A stretch of DNA of 64,000 nt from an uncultured Myxococcales bacterium (GCA_903883645.1 CAISBR010000182.1:1-64000), one strand, 5' to 3'. Positions 9,049 to 18,917 are shown, counted from the stretch's first letter. Notes: generated by a model not told the origin, from the sequence alone. Translations and numbers: made by a program.

Positions 9049-12000
9049 CTACTTGCCCACCGTCAGCGACGAGGAGCGGTTGACGATGCGCGGCGTGATG
9101 AAGATCAAGAGCTCGGTGCGCTTGTCTTCTTCGCGGCGGGTGCGGAACATCGCGCCAATCAGCGGAATGTCGCCAAAGAAAGGCACCTTCTTGGTCGACA
9201 GCGAGGTGTTGCGGGTATAGATACCGCCGATCACCGTAGTCTCGCCGTCGCCCAGCAAGAGCTCAGTATTCGCCTCGCGTTGCGTAATGGTCGGATTGCC
9301 GTCGGCCGCGCGGTTGCTGAAGTCGGGCTCGTTCTTGGTCACGTTCACGGCCAGCTTGACGTTGCCGTCTTGCGTGATGTGCGGCGTAGCCGAGAGCTTG
9401 AGGTCGGCGCTAAAGAAGCGGGTCTGCACGCCTTGCGCCGAAACCACTGAGATTGGAATCGAAATGCCTTGCTTAATGGTCGCCTGGTAGTTGTCGAGCG
9501 TCAGCACCTTGGGGCTCGAGACGATCTTGACCACGCCCTCTTGCTCTGCGGCCGATAGACGCAAGCTCAAGTTGCCAGCGCCGCCTAGCGAACCCAACGT
9601 CAGGCCGATCGCACCACCGGCACCGGTACCCACCGCGGCCGGCAGATTGACCGCGTAGTTTGGAATCGCCGACGACACGCCGTCTTTGTTCGGACCCTGA
9701 CCGTCCGCGCCGCCGCCCACGCCCACTACGCTGGGGAAGGGCAGGCCCGTCTCGTTGCCGTACACCGAGCTCATGGCGTAGTTACCGCCCCACTGGATAC
9801 CCACTTCTTTGCTGAACGCCGAGCTGGCTTCGACCACGCGGGCCTCGATCAGCACCTGCGGCGTCTGCCCGTCGAGCTTGCGGACCATTTCTTCAACAGC
9901 CGCCACGTGATCCTCGGTGTCGGTCACCACCAGCGAGTTGGTGCGCGCGTCCATCGTGACCGAGCCCTTCTTGCTCAGCACCACCTTGGCTTGCGGCACC
10001 AGTTGCTCGGCCTGCGCGTAGTTCACCGGGATGATGCGCACGACCAACTGCTTGACTTCTTCTAGCTTTTGCCGGCGCTCGACCTCTTGGTCAAACTCCT
10101 TCTTCAGCGAGTCGATGGTCGCGACGCGGATCACGCCGGCCTGGCGCACGTAGTCGTAGCCGCGAGCGCGCAAGATGACGTCGAGCGCCAAGTCCCACGG
10201 AATATTCTCTAGGTGGAACGTGACCTTACCTTGGACTTCGGGCCCGGCAATGATGTTCAGCTTGCCTTCTTTGGCCAAGAACGTCAGTACGTGCTGGATA
10301 TCCGCGTCTTTGATGGTCAAATTGATGCGCTTGCCGGTGTAGCGGCGGTTCTTGCGCCACGGCGTCTTGATCTCGCCGCCCATCTCGCCGCCACCGGCAC
10401 CACCGCCACCGCCAGCATCCTCAGGCGCCATAAGGGGTTGCGGAGCAGCTGCCAGCACATCGCCGCCCGACTTGACCGCCCGCGACACACCCTTGGGACC
10501 ATCGGCCACTTCTTGGCGTTCAGCGCCCTCTAAACGGTCGAAATCCCAAGTCAACTGCCCATCGCGCAGCGACACGCGGTCCGCGGCGCGCTCGGTCAGA
10601 TCGACCACCACCCGCACTTCGTCTTGCGACCCCTCGGGGCGGAATACGGTGACGCGCTCGATCGGACCCTGCAGCGACTTGGTGTCGTAGGCGCGTTGCA
10701 GATGCTCGGGCAGGCGCACGCCGTGCACCGCGAGCACCACCCGGTTGGGCTGGCGACTCACCACTTCGGCGCGGGCTAGCTCAGAGCCGCCACCCAGAGC
10801 CAGTTCTACGTGGCCGCGGCGACGCCCTTCGGCGGTAATGTGCACATCGTCGACCCGGCCGAACTCGTCGCCCTTCGTCGTGCGCTCGTTGCGAGCCTTC
10901 TGGCGCTCTTGCTCGGCCTCGCGCCGCAACGCTTGGGCTTGCGCCGTGGCCTGCTCCGCGGCCTGGTCGGCATTGCGGCGCTGCTCCACGTTCTGCGCAT
11001 CGCGGCGGGCACGCTGCAACTCGTCGGCCAGCTTCTGCTTTTCGGCACGCTCGGCAGCCAAGCGCTGCTCTTGATCGACGATGCGGCGCTCGGCGTCGGC
11101 GGTCTGGCGCCCTTCGGCCTCGCGTTCTTGGCGCTCGCGTTCGGCGCGGGCTTCGAGCACAGCGATACGAGCCTGCTGGCGCTGCACATAGTCGCCGCCA
11201 CCCTTGCCCGTAGTGGCCGCGGCTTCGGCCTGCTTGCGCCGGCTCTGCTCGGCTGCCAGCTGCGTCTGCAGATCCTGCTCGCGCTGTACGTACTTCTCTT
11301 CTAGAGCCTTTTCGCGGGCTTGATGCTCGGCCTGCAGCTGCGCCCGCACGGTCGCCAGTTCGCGCTCAATGCGCTCTTGGGTGCGTTTCTGCTGATCGGC
11401 TGCAGTTTTTTCGGCCAGAGCCACCTTGGCACGCACGTCGTCGACGGCTTTTTCGGCGGCGGCAATGCGGGCACGCGACGAGGCGCGGTCACTGCGCATG
11501 GCCTCGAGCTCACCTTCGCGGGCTTGCAGGTTGCGCGACAGATCACCCATCTTGTCTTCGGCTTGCCGGCGCGCCGCTTGCTCGCGCTCGGCCTCGCGGC
11601 GCGCTGCAGCTACTGCCAAGTCGCGGTCGTGCAGCGCTTTCTTGGCACTGTCGGCGTCTTTGCTCAGGCGCTGCGTCTCGCGCTGCGCAGCCTGCACCTC
11701 TTGGTGCCGCCCCGCCGCCGCCGCGGCCTGTTCGCGCCGCTTCGACTCGCCGAGCGCGCGATTCAGGGCATCGATACGCTCCTGAGTCTTCGCCTGCAGG
11801 TTGTGCAATTCGTCTTCGCGTTGCTGCAGCAGCCCTTGCACAGCCTCGGCCTGCTTGTTTGCTGCCACCGCTTTTTGCGATTCTTTGGCGCGAGCTGCTT
11901 CTTTTTCGCGCAGTTGCTCTTCGTACGAACTGCTCAGCGCCTGCTCGCGCCGCGCCAACTCGGCCTTCAACTCAACGCGCACTTGCGCCACGCGGTCTTC

Positions 12001-15000
12001 GGCGTCGCGCTCCATCTTGCGCACATCGGCGTCGCGGGCGGCCATAGCGGCATCGTGTTGCTTGCGCAGCGTGGCGACCTGGGCCTCGGCCTGGGCGACC
12101 ATCTTGCTTTTGTCTTGGCCACCGGCACGCAGCTTTTGTAGCTCGGCCTCGCGACCGGCCAGGGCTTGCTGCAGGCGCTGAGCCTCTTGCTCCGCGGCGG
12201 CGCGGGCTTCAGCCTGCCGCTTTGACTCGCCCACCGCACTCTGCAGCGCCGTTTCGCGCGTCTTCAGGTCTTTTTGCAGTGAACCAAGCGCCGACTCAAG
12301 GCTTTTTCGCTCTTCTTTGGCCTTATCGACCTCGACAGCCCTGCCCTTGGTCTGGGCCTCGCGCTCGCGCTGGCTGGCCTCGTCAAGCTGGGCTTCTAGA
12401 GCCGCTTGGCGCACTTGCATCTCGTCGTGCAGGCGCTGCAGCTCTTGCTCGCGATCCTTTAGCAAACCTTCAACGCGGGCGGCACGCTCTTGGGCCTGCC
12501 GCGCCTGCTCGCCGCGCTCGCTTTGCACGCGGGCCAGCTCGCGGCCGTGGGCTTGCTCCAGCTCCTTGCGCATGGCAACCAAGCGACTATCAAACTGATC
12601 CGCCATGGCTTTTTCGCGGCGGGCCTGGTCGTCTTGCTGGGTCTGCAACCGCTGTCGCGCTTCGGCCACGGCCCGTTGAGCGCCGACAAGTTCGTCTGCT
12701 TTCGCCGACTTGCGCGTCTTCATGCTGCCCAACTCGTGCTCGCGATCGGCCAGAGCCTTTTGCAGGCGCACGGCTTCTTGCTCGGCCTTGTCGCGGGCTT
12801 CAGCTTGTTGCTTGGCATCGCGGCGGGCGGCGGCCACGGCATCCGCTTGGCTCTGCAAGTCTTTGCGCAGCTGGCCTTGCGCGGCCTCGAGTCGCTGGCG
12901 CTCCTGGCGGGCACTCTCTTGATCGGCAAGCCGACCCTCGCGCAGCGCCTTGTCTTCGGCCGCCTTGACCTCGCGCATCTGCGCGGCCAGCTTGTCTTCG
13001 CGCTCGCGCACCGACGCCTTTAGCCCGGCCACTTCGCGTTCACGTTCTGCTAGTTGCTGCTCTACGCCTTGGGCGCGCTGGGCTGCGGCGGTCTTTTCGC
13101 GCTCCAGACTGGCCACGGTCTCGCGGGCCTTCTCAGCGTCGGCAGCCTTCTGGCGCTCCAGACTGGCCACGGTCTCGCGGGCCTTCTCAGCATCGGCCGC
13201 TTTCTGACGCTCTAAATCAGCCATAGCTGCGCGGGCTTTCTCGGCATCGGCCGTTTTTTGCCGCTCTAGATCGGCCATTGCCGCCTTGGCGTGCTGCAGC
13301 TCCGCCTGCGACGAGGCCAACTCCGCCCGCACACCCTGCAACTGCCCCTGCAGCTTTGTTTGCAGTTCAGCGACTTGACGATCCTGGCCGGCCTGCTGCG
13401 CCGTCAGCTGCTGCCGAGCCTTTTGCACTTCGGCCTGAGCAGCGGCGATTTCTTGGTTCGAGGTTGCCTTGCCCTTCGCCAGCTCGGTCAGCGCAGCTTC
13501 GCGTTCTGCCAGAGTATTGCGCAGTTTCTGGGCCTCGGCCTCGGCTTGCACGCGCGCCTTGCTATTGCGCTCCGCTTCGCCGCGGGCGGTGGCCAGTTCG
13601 CGGTCACGTCCGGCCAATTCCTTAGCGATTTCGACCTGTTTAGTCTCAATTTCACTGCGAGCGCGTTGGGCCGCCGCCACTTCGCCTTGCTTGCCCGCGC
13701 GCTTCGCCTCTTCTTCGCGCGCCTTGGCTTGGCTCAACTCTGCACTCAGGTTGGCTTCGCGGTCCTTCAGCGCCGTGCGCAGGTTCTGCAACTCGCGCTC
13801 GCGCTGGACCAGCAGGTCTTGCACCTGCGCCGCACGCTGGGCCGCCGCGGCATTCTCGCGCTGTAGCTCGGCTTTTTCGGCCTTCAGATCGGCCAACTGC
13901 GCCTGTGCCGCGGCCAAATCCTTTTGCACACCTTGCAGCTGACCCTGCAGTTTTTGCTGCAGCGCCGCCAACTGGGCATCGCGCTCGGCTTCTTGGTCGC
14001 GCAACTTGACGCGAGCCGCCGCCACTTCGGCTTCGGCCTTGGCAATTTGCTGCCGGCTCGCCGCCGAACCCTGGCCCAAGGACTGCAGCGCCGCCTCGCG
14101 CTCGGCCAGCGCGGTCTTCAGCTTCTGATTCTCAACCTCGGCTTGGCGCCGCGCTTGGCTCGTCTTGTCCACTTCGCGGCGGGCAGCCTGCAACTCGTCG
14201 TCGCGGCGAGCTAATTCGCGAGCAGCATCCGCCTGACGGCGCTCGATGTCGGCGCGGGACTGGCGCGCCGCCTCGACCTCGGCCTGCTTACCAGCGCGCT
14301 GTGCAGATTGTTCGCGGCGGCGGGCCTCGGCCAGCTCGGTTTGCAGTCCCGACTCCTTGTTCTTGAGCGTCGACCGCAGATTCTGTAGCTCGCGCTCGCG
14401 CTGGGCCAGCAGATCTTGCACCTGTTCGGCACGCGCCGCCGCGGCGGCTTTCTGGCGTTCCAAATCCGCGTTTTGCTTCTTCAGACCGGCGACTTCGGCC
14501 TGTGCCGAGGCCAAATCCTTCTTGACGTCGGCCAGTTGCCCCTGCAACTTTTGCTGCATGGCCTGCAATTGCCGGTCGCGCTCCGCAGCCTGCGCACTCA
14601 GTTGGGCGCGCGCCGCCGCCACTTGGGCCTGAGCCTGTTGAATTTGCTGGGCACTCGCATCCTTGCCCTTGGCCAGCGCCTGCAGCGCCGCTTCGCGCTC
14701 GGCGAGCACACTGCGCAACCGCTCGGCTTCGAGTTCGGCCTGCTTGCGCGCCAGGGCATTGCGCTCAACGTCTTGGCGAGCCGCGGCCAAGTCGGCATCG
14801 CGCTTCGCTAATTCCTTGCTCAATTCGGCTTGACGGGCGCGAATGGTCTCTTGCGCCTGTTGTGCCGCCGCGACTTCCGCCGCCTTGCCGCTTTGCTTGG
14901 CTTGGGCTTCCAGCGACTTGGCCTCGGCCAGTTCGGCAGCCAGCGAAGTCTCGCGATTCTTCAACGCGGCCTGCAGGTTTTGCAGTTCGCGCTCGCGCTG

Positions 15001-16344
15001 AGTCAACAGATCTTGCACTTGGCCAGCGCGCTCGGCAGCCAAAGCTTTTTCGTGCTCAAGATCCGCCTTTTGCTTTTCTAGACCAGCCACTTTGGCTTGG
15101 CTGGCCGCCAGCTTGCGCTCGCTCTCGGCCGCCCGCTCTTCGGCCTGCCGCCACTTGCGCTCGGCCTGCTCGCGCTCGTAGTCGACCTTCTTGGCCTTCT
15201 CTAAGGCGTTCTCGGTGTCTATCAGCCGGCCGCGCGCCGCGGTCAGCTCGCCCGCCAGTTGCTCTTGCTTGCGCTTGGCCTCGGCATCCGAACTGCTGCG
15301 TGCCGCCTGCAGATCCTTGTCTTTTTCGGCCAGGATCTTCTTTAGGTGCTCGACTTCTTCGGCCTGCGCTTGCCGCCGCGACTCGCTGGCCCGCCGCATC
15401 TCGTCGCGCAACTGCTCGGCCTGCTGTTTGGCCCTTTCGAGCTCGCCTTGCAGCACCGCCAGCCGCTCGTCGCGCGCCGTACCCTCTTGCTTTTGCAGAG
15501 CCGCGATCTGCTGACGCAGCAACTCAACGCGCGCTTCTTCCGATTGCCGCTGGGCCACCACCGCTTGCAGCGAGGCGCGCTCTTTGTTCAGTTCGGCGCG
15601 CAGCGTGTCGGCGGCCTTTTGCTCCGTTGCCAACCGCGCCGCCGCCGCTTGGGCGGCCTGTTCTGCTTCGGCCAAGCGCTTTTTCAGGCTCTCTTGGCCC
15701 TGCAAGTCGGTCTTGGCGCGCGCCAGCTCGTCGGCTAGGCGGTTGCGCTCGTTCTGCGCCTGCTTGCTGTCTAGCGCGGCCTGCTCCTCGCGTGCGCGGG
15801 TGGCGCGCAGCTCGTCGCCCAGCTGCTTTTCGCGCGCGGCGGCGGTCTTTACGGCCTGTTCGTTGGCCGCTACCTGTGCGGTCTGCGCTTGGTTCAGCTT
15901 GCGATCGCTACCGTCGACCACCACCACCACAGTGTTGCCGTCCGCCCGCACGTGATAGAGGGCGTCTTGCTCAAATGTAACGACAATTCGACCAACCGGC
16001 GCGCCCGACTTCTTGGTCGCCTGCACTTCGATCGACCGCACCACGCCGTTGCCCACGTACTTGGGCGCTTCGAGCCCCTGCACGTCGCTGCCGGCCACGT
16101 CGATGAACAGCCGCGACGGCTTGTCGAGCCGGAAGGTCGTAAACGTGGGCGCAGCCACACCGCGCACGGTAATTACCGTGGTTTGCGTGGCTTCTTGCAC
16201 GTCGATGGCCGTTAGGGCGTTGCTCGCCTGGCCTTGGCCCTCGGCCGCGAACAGGGGCGTCGCGGGCAGGACCATGGTCGTCGACAAGAACAAGCCCATC
16301 GACGAGCGCAGCAGCCGCTTGGCCATCGTTTGCTTGGTTCTCAT
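9049..16344 (-). CDS. pilQ: Type IV pilus secretin PilQ with very large coiled-coil insertion
   Basis: Signal peptide; N-terminal AMIN-like segment (VRGVAAPTFTTFRLDKPSRLFIDVAG); ~1650 aa of Ala/Gln/Glu/Arg coiled coil; second AMIN-like segment; STN/secretin N domain (INLTIKDADIQHVLTFLAKEG); secretin core (VLIEARVVEASSAFSKEVGIQWGG...ELLIFITPRIV). Last gene of pilMNOPQ. Confidence 0.95.
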   Translation of the reverse strand: MRTKQTMAKRLLRSSMGLFLSTTMVLPATPLFAAEGQGQASNALTAIDVQEATQTTVITVRGVAAPTFTTFRLDKPSRLFIDVAGSDVQGLEAPKYVGNGVVRSIEVQATKKSGAPVGRIVVTFEQDALYHVRADGNTVVVVVDGSDRKLNQAQTAQVAANEQAVKTAAAREKQLGDELRATRAREEQAALDSKQAQNERNRLADELARAKTDLQGQESLKKRLAEAEQAAQAAAARLATEQKAADTLRAELNKERASLQAVVAQRQSEEARVELLRQQIAALQKQEGTARDERLAVLQGELERAKQQAEQLRDEMRRASESRRQAQAEEVEHLKKILAEKDKDLQAARSSSDAEAKRKQEQLAGELTAARGRLIDTENALEKAKKVDYEREQAERKWRQAEERAAESERKLAASQAKVAGLEKQKADLEHEKALAAERAGQVQDLLTQRERELQNLQAALKNRETSLAAELAEAKSLEAQAKQSGKAAEVAAAQQAQETIRARQAELSKELAKRDADLAAARQDVERNALARKQAELEAERLRSVLAEREAALQALAKGKDASAQQIQQAQAQVAAARAQLSAQAAERDRQLQAMQQKLQGQLADVKKDLASAQAEVAGLKKQNADLERQKAAAAARAEQVQDLLAQRERELQNLRSTLKNKESGLQTELAEARRREQSAQRAGKQAEVEAARQSRADIERRQADAARELARRDDELQAARREVDKTSQARRQAEVENQKLKTALAEREAALQSLGQGSAASRQQIAKAEAEVAAARVKLRDQEAERDAQLAALQQKLQGQLQGVQKDLAAAQAQLADLKAEKAELQRENAAAAQRAAQVQDLLVQRERELQNLRTALKDREANLSAELSQAKAREEEAKRAGKQGEVAAAQRARSEIETKQVEIAKELAGRDRELATARGEAERNSKARVQAEAEAQKLRNTLAEREAALTELAKGKATSNQEIAAAQAEVQKARQQLTAQQAGQDRQVAELQTKLQGQLQGVRAELASSQAELQHAKAAMADLERQKTADAEKARAAMADLERQKAADAEKARETVASLERQKAADAEKARETVASLEREKTAAAQRAQGVEQQLAEREREVAGLKASVREREDKLAAQMREVKAAEDKALREGRLADQESARQERQRLEAAQGQLRKDLQSQADAVAAARRDAKQQAEARDKAEQEAVRLQKALADREHELGSMKTRKSAKADELVGAQRAVAEARQRLQTQQDDQARREKAMADQFDSRLVAMRKELEQAHGRELARVQSERGEQARQAQERAARVEGLLKDREQELQRLHDEMQVRQAALEAQLDEASQREREAQTKGRAVEVDKAKEERKSLESALGSLQKDLKTRETALQSAVGESKRQAEARAAAEQEAQRLQQALAGREAELQKLRAGGQDKSKMVAQAEAQVATLRKQHDAAMAARDADVRKMERDAEDRVAQVRVELKAELARREQALSSSYEEQLREKEAARAKESQKAVAANKQAEAVQGLLQQREDELHNLQAKTQERIDALNRALGESKRREQAAAAAGRHQEVQAAQRETQRLSKDADSAKKALHDRDLAVAAARREAEREQAARRQAEDKMGDLSRNLQAREGELEAMRSDRASSRARIAAAEKAVDDVRAKVALAEKTAADQQKRTQERIERELATVRAQLQAEHQAREKALEEKYVQREQDLQTQLAAEQSRRKQAEAAATTGKGGGDYVQRQQARIAVLEARAERERQEREAEGRQTADAERRIVDQEQRLAAERAEKQKLADELQRARRDAQNVEQRRNADQAAEQATAQAQALRREAEQERQKARNERTTKGDEFGRVDDVHITAEGRRRGHVELALGGGSELARAEVVSRQPNRVVLAVHGVRLPEHLQRAYDTKSLQGPIERVTVFRPEGSQDEVRVVVDLTERAADRVSLRDGQLTWDFDRLEGAERQEVADGPKGVSRAVKSGGDVLAAAPQPLMAPEDAGGGGGAGGGEMGGEIKTPWRKNRRYTGKRINLTIKDADIQHVLTFLAKEGKLNIIAGPEVQGKVTFHLENIPWDLALDVILRARGYDYVRQAGVIRVATIDSLKKEFDQEVERRQKLEEVKQLVVRIIPVNYAQAEQLVPQAKVVLSKKGSVTMDARTNSLVVTDTEDHVAAVEEMVRKLDGQTPQVLIEARVVEASSAFSKEVGIQWGGNYAMSSVYGNETGLPFPSVVGVGGGADGQGPNKDGVSSAIPNYAVNLPAAVGTGAGGAIGLTLGSLGGAGNLSLRLSAAEQEGVVKIVSSPKVLTLDNYQATIKQGISIPISVVSAQGVQTRFFSADLKLSATPHITQDGNVKLAVNVTKNEPDFSNRAADGNPTITQREANTELLLGDGETTVIGGIYTRNTSLSTKKVPFFGDIPLIGAMFRTRREEDKRTELLIFITPRIVNRSSSLTVGK
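11830..15018 (-). repeat. Six diverged ~197-253-aa repeats in the PilQ coiled coil
   Basis: Anchor motif RAxQVQDLLxQRERELQNL and derivatives (VEQQL, VEGLL, VQGLL) at 15007, 14410, 13813, 13054, 12463, 11830; spacings 199, 199, 253, 197, 211 codons. Confidence 0.8.
13099..13314 (-). repeat. Four 54-bp tandem repeats (18-aa unit) within pilQ
   Basis: GCGCTCCAGACTGGCCACGGTCTCGCGGGCCTTCTCAGC at 13099 and 13153, diverged copies at 13207 and 13261; exact 54-bp period. Confidence 0.9.
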
Positions 16345-16404
16345 TGCGGTTCTCCTCGCTGGTCTCGCAGGGCGGCGGTCACGCTAGTGCCGCGCATCGC
16401 GGGG

Positions 16405-17079
16405 TCAGGGTACATCACCAAGTTCTTCAGCACCGGGATCGCCCACCGAAATGGGCGGCGCCAGCGACAGGGTCAGCGGTTTCTCTTTGCCGGGCACCGA
16501 GACGATCACCTTGTATTGGGTAATCGCGGTCACGCGCGCACCGTCGTTGCCTAGGGCATCGCCGCGCACCACGTCGCAGCGCCCGCCGTCGGGGTCCGTA
16601 AATACGGCCTTGGGTTGCGCCACGCCCGTCATGATCATGAACAGGGTGTAGCGCTCGATCGGCCCCTTGGTCGCGCAGGTATCGGGCAGGTCGGCGGGCC
16701 GCTCGTCGGTGCCGCCATTTTCTTCGACCACGGCCTGCTCGGGCACCTTGGGCCACTCGACTACCTTGGTAGTGTTGTCGAGCGACCAGTTCACCACGCC
16801 GTCGATCGGCTCCTTGGTGTAGTGATCGAACAGGCCCTTGATCGGCCTCCACTTCGCGTTTTCGCCCAGCACCACGTAGCCATCGACCAGCCCGCCACCC
16901 GCCTTGGCCGCGTCACCGCCCGCCAGCTGGTTTAGCGCCTGCTCGGCGTTCTTGGGCGGCGGCTTCTTGGTCTCGCCACCGCCGCCACCGCCGCAGGCCG
17001 CTTGGCTGAGCACGGCGAGCGCCAGCAGCGCGTGAGTCGCTAGCTTTAGCAAATTGTTCAGGACGGCTGATTGCAGCAT
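16405..17079 (-). CDS. pilP: Type IV pilus assembly lipoprotein PilP
   Basis: Lipobox SQAACGGG; position between pilO and pilQ; start overlaps pilO stop (TGATG). Confidence 0.85.
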   Translation of the reverse strand: MLQSAVLNNLLKLATHALLALAVLSQAACGGGGGGETKKPPPKNAEQALNQLAGGDAAKAGGGLVDGYVVLGENAKWRPIKGLFDHYTKEPIDGVVNWSLDNTTKVVEWPKVPEQAVVEENGGTDERPADLPDTCATKGPIERYTLFMIMTGVAQPKAVFTDPDGGRCDVVRGDALGNDGARVTAITQYKVIVSVPGKEKPLTLSLAPPISVGDPGAEELGDVP

Positions 17080-17825
17080 CAGGTCCTCTTCTTCTTCGGC
17101 TTGTCGCGCCGAGCCATGCCTTCTTTGAGCTCGGCGGGTTTGCCCGTCCAGACAAAGGCGTAGGCGGTAAAGGTCGCCCGAATCGTGGTGCGGTCGCGCG
17201 ACATGTCGGCCAGCTCAAATTTCTCGTACAGGGCCGCTTCGGGGCTTTTGTTGGTCTCGTGCTTCTTCTCGCCTTCGACCGGCTTGTGCGCGGCATCGTA
17301 GGCAGTGCGGATCAGGCCGGCGTCGGGCACCAGTGTCTCGATCGTCAGCCCGCGGATGTTGATTAGACGTCGCCCCATGCCTGCATACAAGCGCAAGAAT
17401 TCGATGAGTTGCTGCACCGAGCCTTCCAGCGTCACCTTGATCGGGATGGCGTTGTACAGGTCCTCGCTCTCTTCTTGCAGACGATCGAAGCGCTTGATCA
17501 TCAAGTGGATGTTAGCCGCATCGGCCTGCACCGCATCGATGAACTTGGGGATCTCGTCGGCAGACGGGAAGCCGGCGCGACGCTTCTTGTCTTCTTCGAC
17601 CAGCTCGTCTTTTTCTTTGCGCAGCTTGTCAGCGGCTTCGGCGCTGGCCGAGCTCTTGAGCGTCTTGACGTCGTTGTCGAGCTTCTTGAGCTGGGCGCGC
17701 GCCTGATCGGCCTTGCCAAGCTCGGGATCGACCAGGCCAAAGTACAGGCCCAGCGCCAAAACCACCAAGATGCCCGCGAACACCGCTGCCTTCTGGGCGG
17801 GCGGCAGCTTCATGAATTGGTCCAT
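17079..17825 (-). CDS. pilO: Type IV pilus inner-membrane protein PilO
   Basis: N-terminal TM (AVFAGILVVLALGLYFGLV), coiled coil, PilO-like C-domain; operon position. Confidence 0.9.
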   Translation of the reverse strand: MDQFMKLPPAQKAAVFAGILVVLALGLYFGLVDPELGKADQARAQLKKLDNDVKTLKSSASAEAADKLRKEKDELVEEDKKRRAGFPSADEIPKFIDAVQADAANIHLMIKRFDRLQEESEDLYNAIPIKVTLEGSVQQLIEFLRLYAGMGRRLINIRGLTIETLVPDAGLIRTAYDAAHKPVEGEKKHETNKSPEAALYEKFELADMSRDRTTIRATFTAYAFVWTGKPAELKEGMARRDKPKKKRT

Positions 17826-17843
17826 GATTCCTCCTCCCTTCGG

Positions 17844-18917
17844 TTATTCGGCCGCCGGCATTTTGTCGGCCGGTGCAGCTGCTGGTGGGGGTTCGGCGGC
17901 CTGATGGGCTCCGGGCATCGGAGCTTTGCCGTCGTCTTTGGGCAAGTCGCTGCCCGCTTCGGCCTTGGCCGGTTCCGCCTTGGCGGGCTCGGGCTTCGGG
18001 GCTGGGCGAACGTCTTCGGCACTAGCGTCGGTCGCCGAGCCCTTCGCGTTATTATCACCTTGAGTATCGGGCGCTTGCTCGCTATCGTCGGCCGCATCGC
18101 CGGTTGCAGCGCCGGGCAGCGGCAGGGCCAGCTTGGTGCCAATCACGGCCGCGTCGTCGCCCGCCGAGCCACCCGTATCGGCGCCAGCATCGGTCGAACC
18201 CGCATCCGCTCCGGCTGCCGCTGCGGCTTTGTCGTCCGGCTTTTCTGGATTCACCGGCTCAATCAAGTAAATCAATGTGGCCCGAATCGAGAATTCGACA
18301 TACGTCATGCCGATTTGCTCGTCGCGCTTCTTCTCTTGGTACACCAGCTTCGGCTCGCGGAAGTACGGGCTCGACTCCAAGCGCCACTGCAGCTCGGCGA
18401 CGTCTTCGTGCCCCAGCGCCCGGCCTTGGATCGTCACTTCGCCACCATTTTCGTGGTACGAGGTGATCCAAGCGCGGCGTGCATCCCAGCCCACATGCCA
18501 GCCCGCCGCCTCGAACGCGACCAAATCGGCCGTCGGCGTCTCGTGCTGCTGGCGCGGTTGCAAGATGAACGAGAAGTACTGCAACGCCCCGGCCGGGCCG
18601 TCTTTTTCGGCAAAGAGCTCATCGAGCACCGTTTTTTGCTCGCGGAGCTTCTTGATCTCTTCGGTCGCCTGGGCGATCACCTTCTTGTTTTCTTCAAGCT
18701 TTGTCAGTTCAAGCTTGCGCCGTTCGAGCTGTGACTTGGCGCGCGTGGCCTCTTCTGAGGCGGTGTTCATCCACATGTAGAACACAGCCGCTTCCATCAC
18801 GACGAAAAGCACGAACAGCAAGATGCCGACGTTGGGGATGTCGGGCAGGCGCAAGCCCGCTCCGCCCTTACGACTTTTTTGGCCGGCGCCGCCGCCGATC
18901 AGGTTGATGCGAATCAT
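17844..18917 (-). CDS. pilN: Type IV pilus assembly protein PilN with long acidic/Ala-Pro C-terminal extension
   Basis: MIRINLI start typical of PilN, single TM, coiled coil, operon position. Confidence 0.9.
   Translation of the reverse strand: MIRINLIGGGAGQKSRKGGAGLRLPDIPNVGILLFVLFVVMEAAVFYMWMNTASEEATRAKSQLERRKLELTKLEENKKVIAQATEEIKKLREQKTVLDELFAEKDGPAGALQYFSFILQPRQQHETPTADLVAFEAAGWHVGWDARRAWITSYHENGGEVTIQGRALGHEDVAELQWRLESSPYFREPKLVYQEKKRDEQIGMTYVEFSIRATLIYLIEPVNPEKPDDKAAAAAGADAGSTDAGADTGGSAGDDAAVIGTKLALPLPGAATGDAADDSEQAPDTQGDNNAKGSATDASAEDVRPAPKPEPAKAEPAKAEAGSDLPKDDGKAPMPGAHQAAEPPPAAAPADKMPAAE

Larger units (their letters stand above)
10870..15895 (-). other. Coiled-coil-encoding region inside pilQ
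   Basis: Continuous Ala/Glu/Gln/Arg/Leu heptad-like translation almost free of Pro, Trp, Cys and aromatics. Confidence 0.9.

Noticed and set aside
10810-15980. Many plus-strand ORFs (up to 372 aa) across the pilQ coiled-coil region
   Set aside because: Antisense shadows of a highly biased, repetitive coding sequence.
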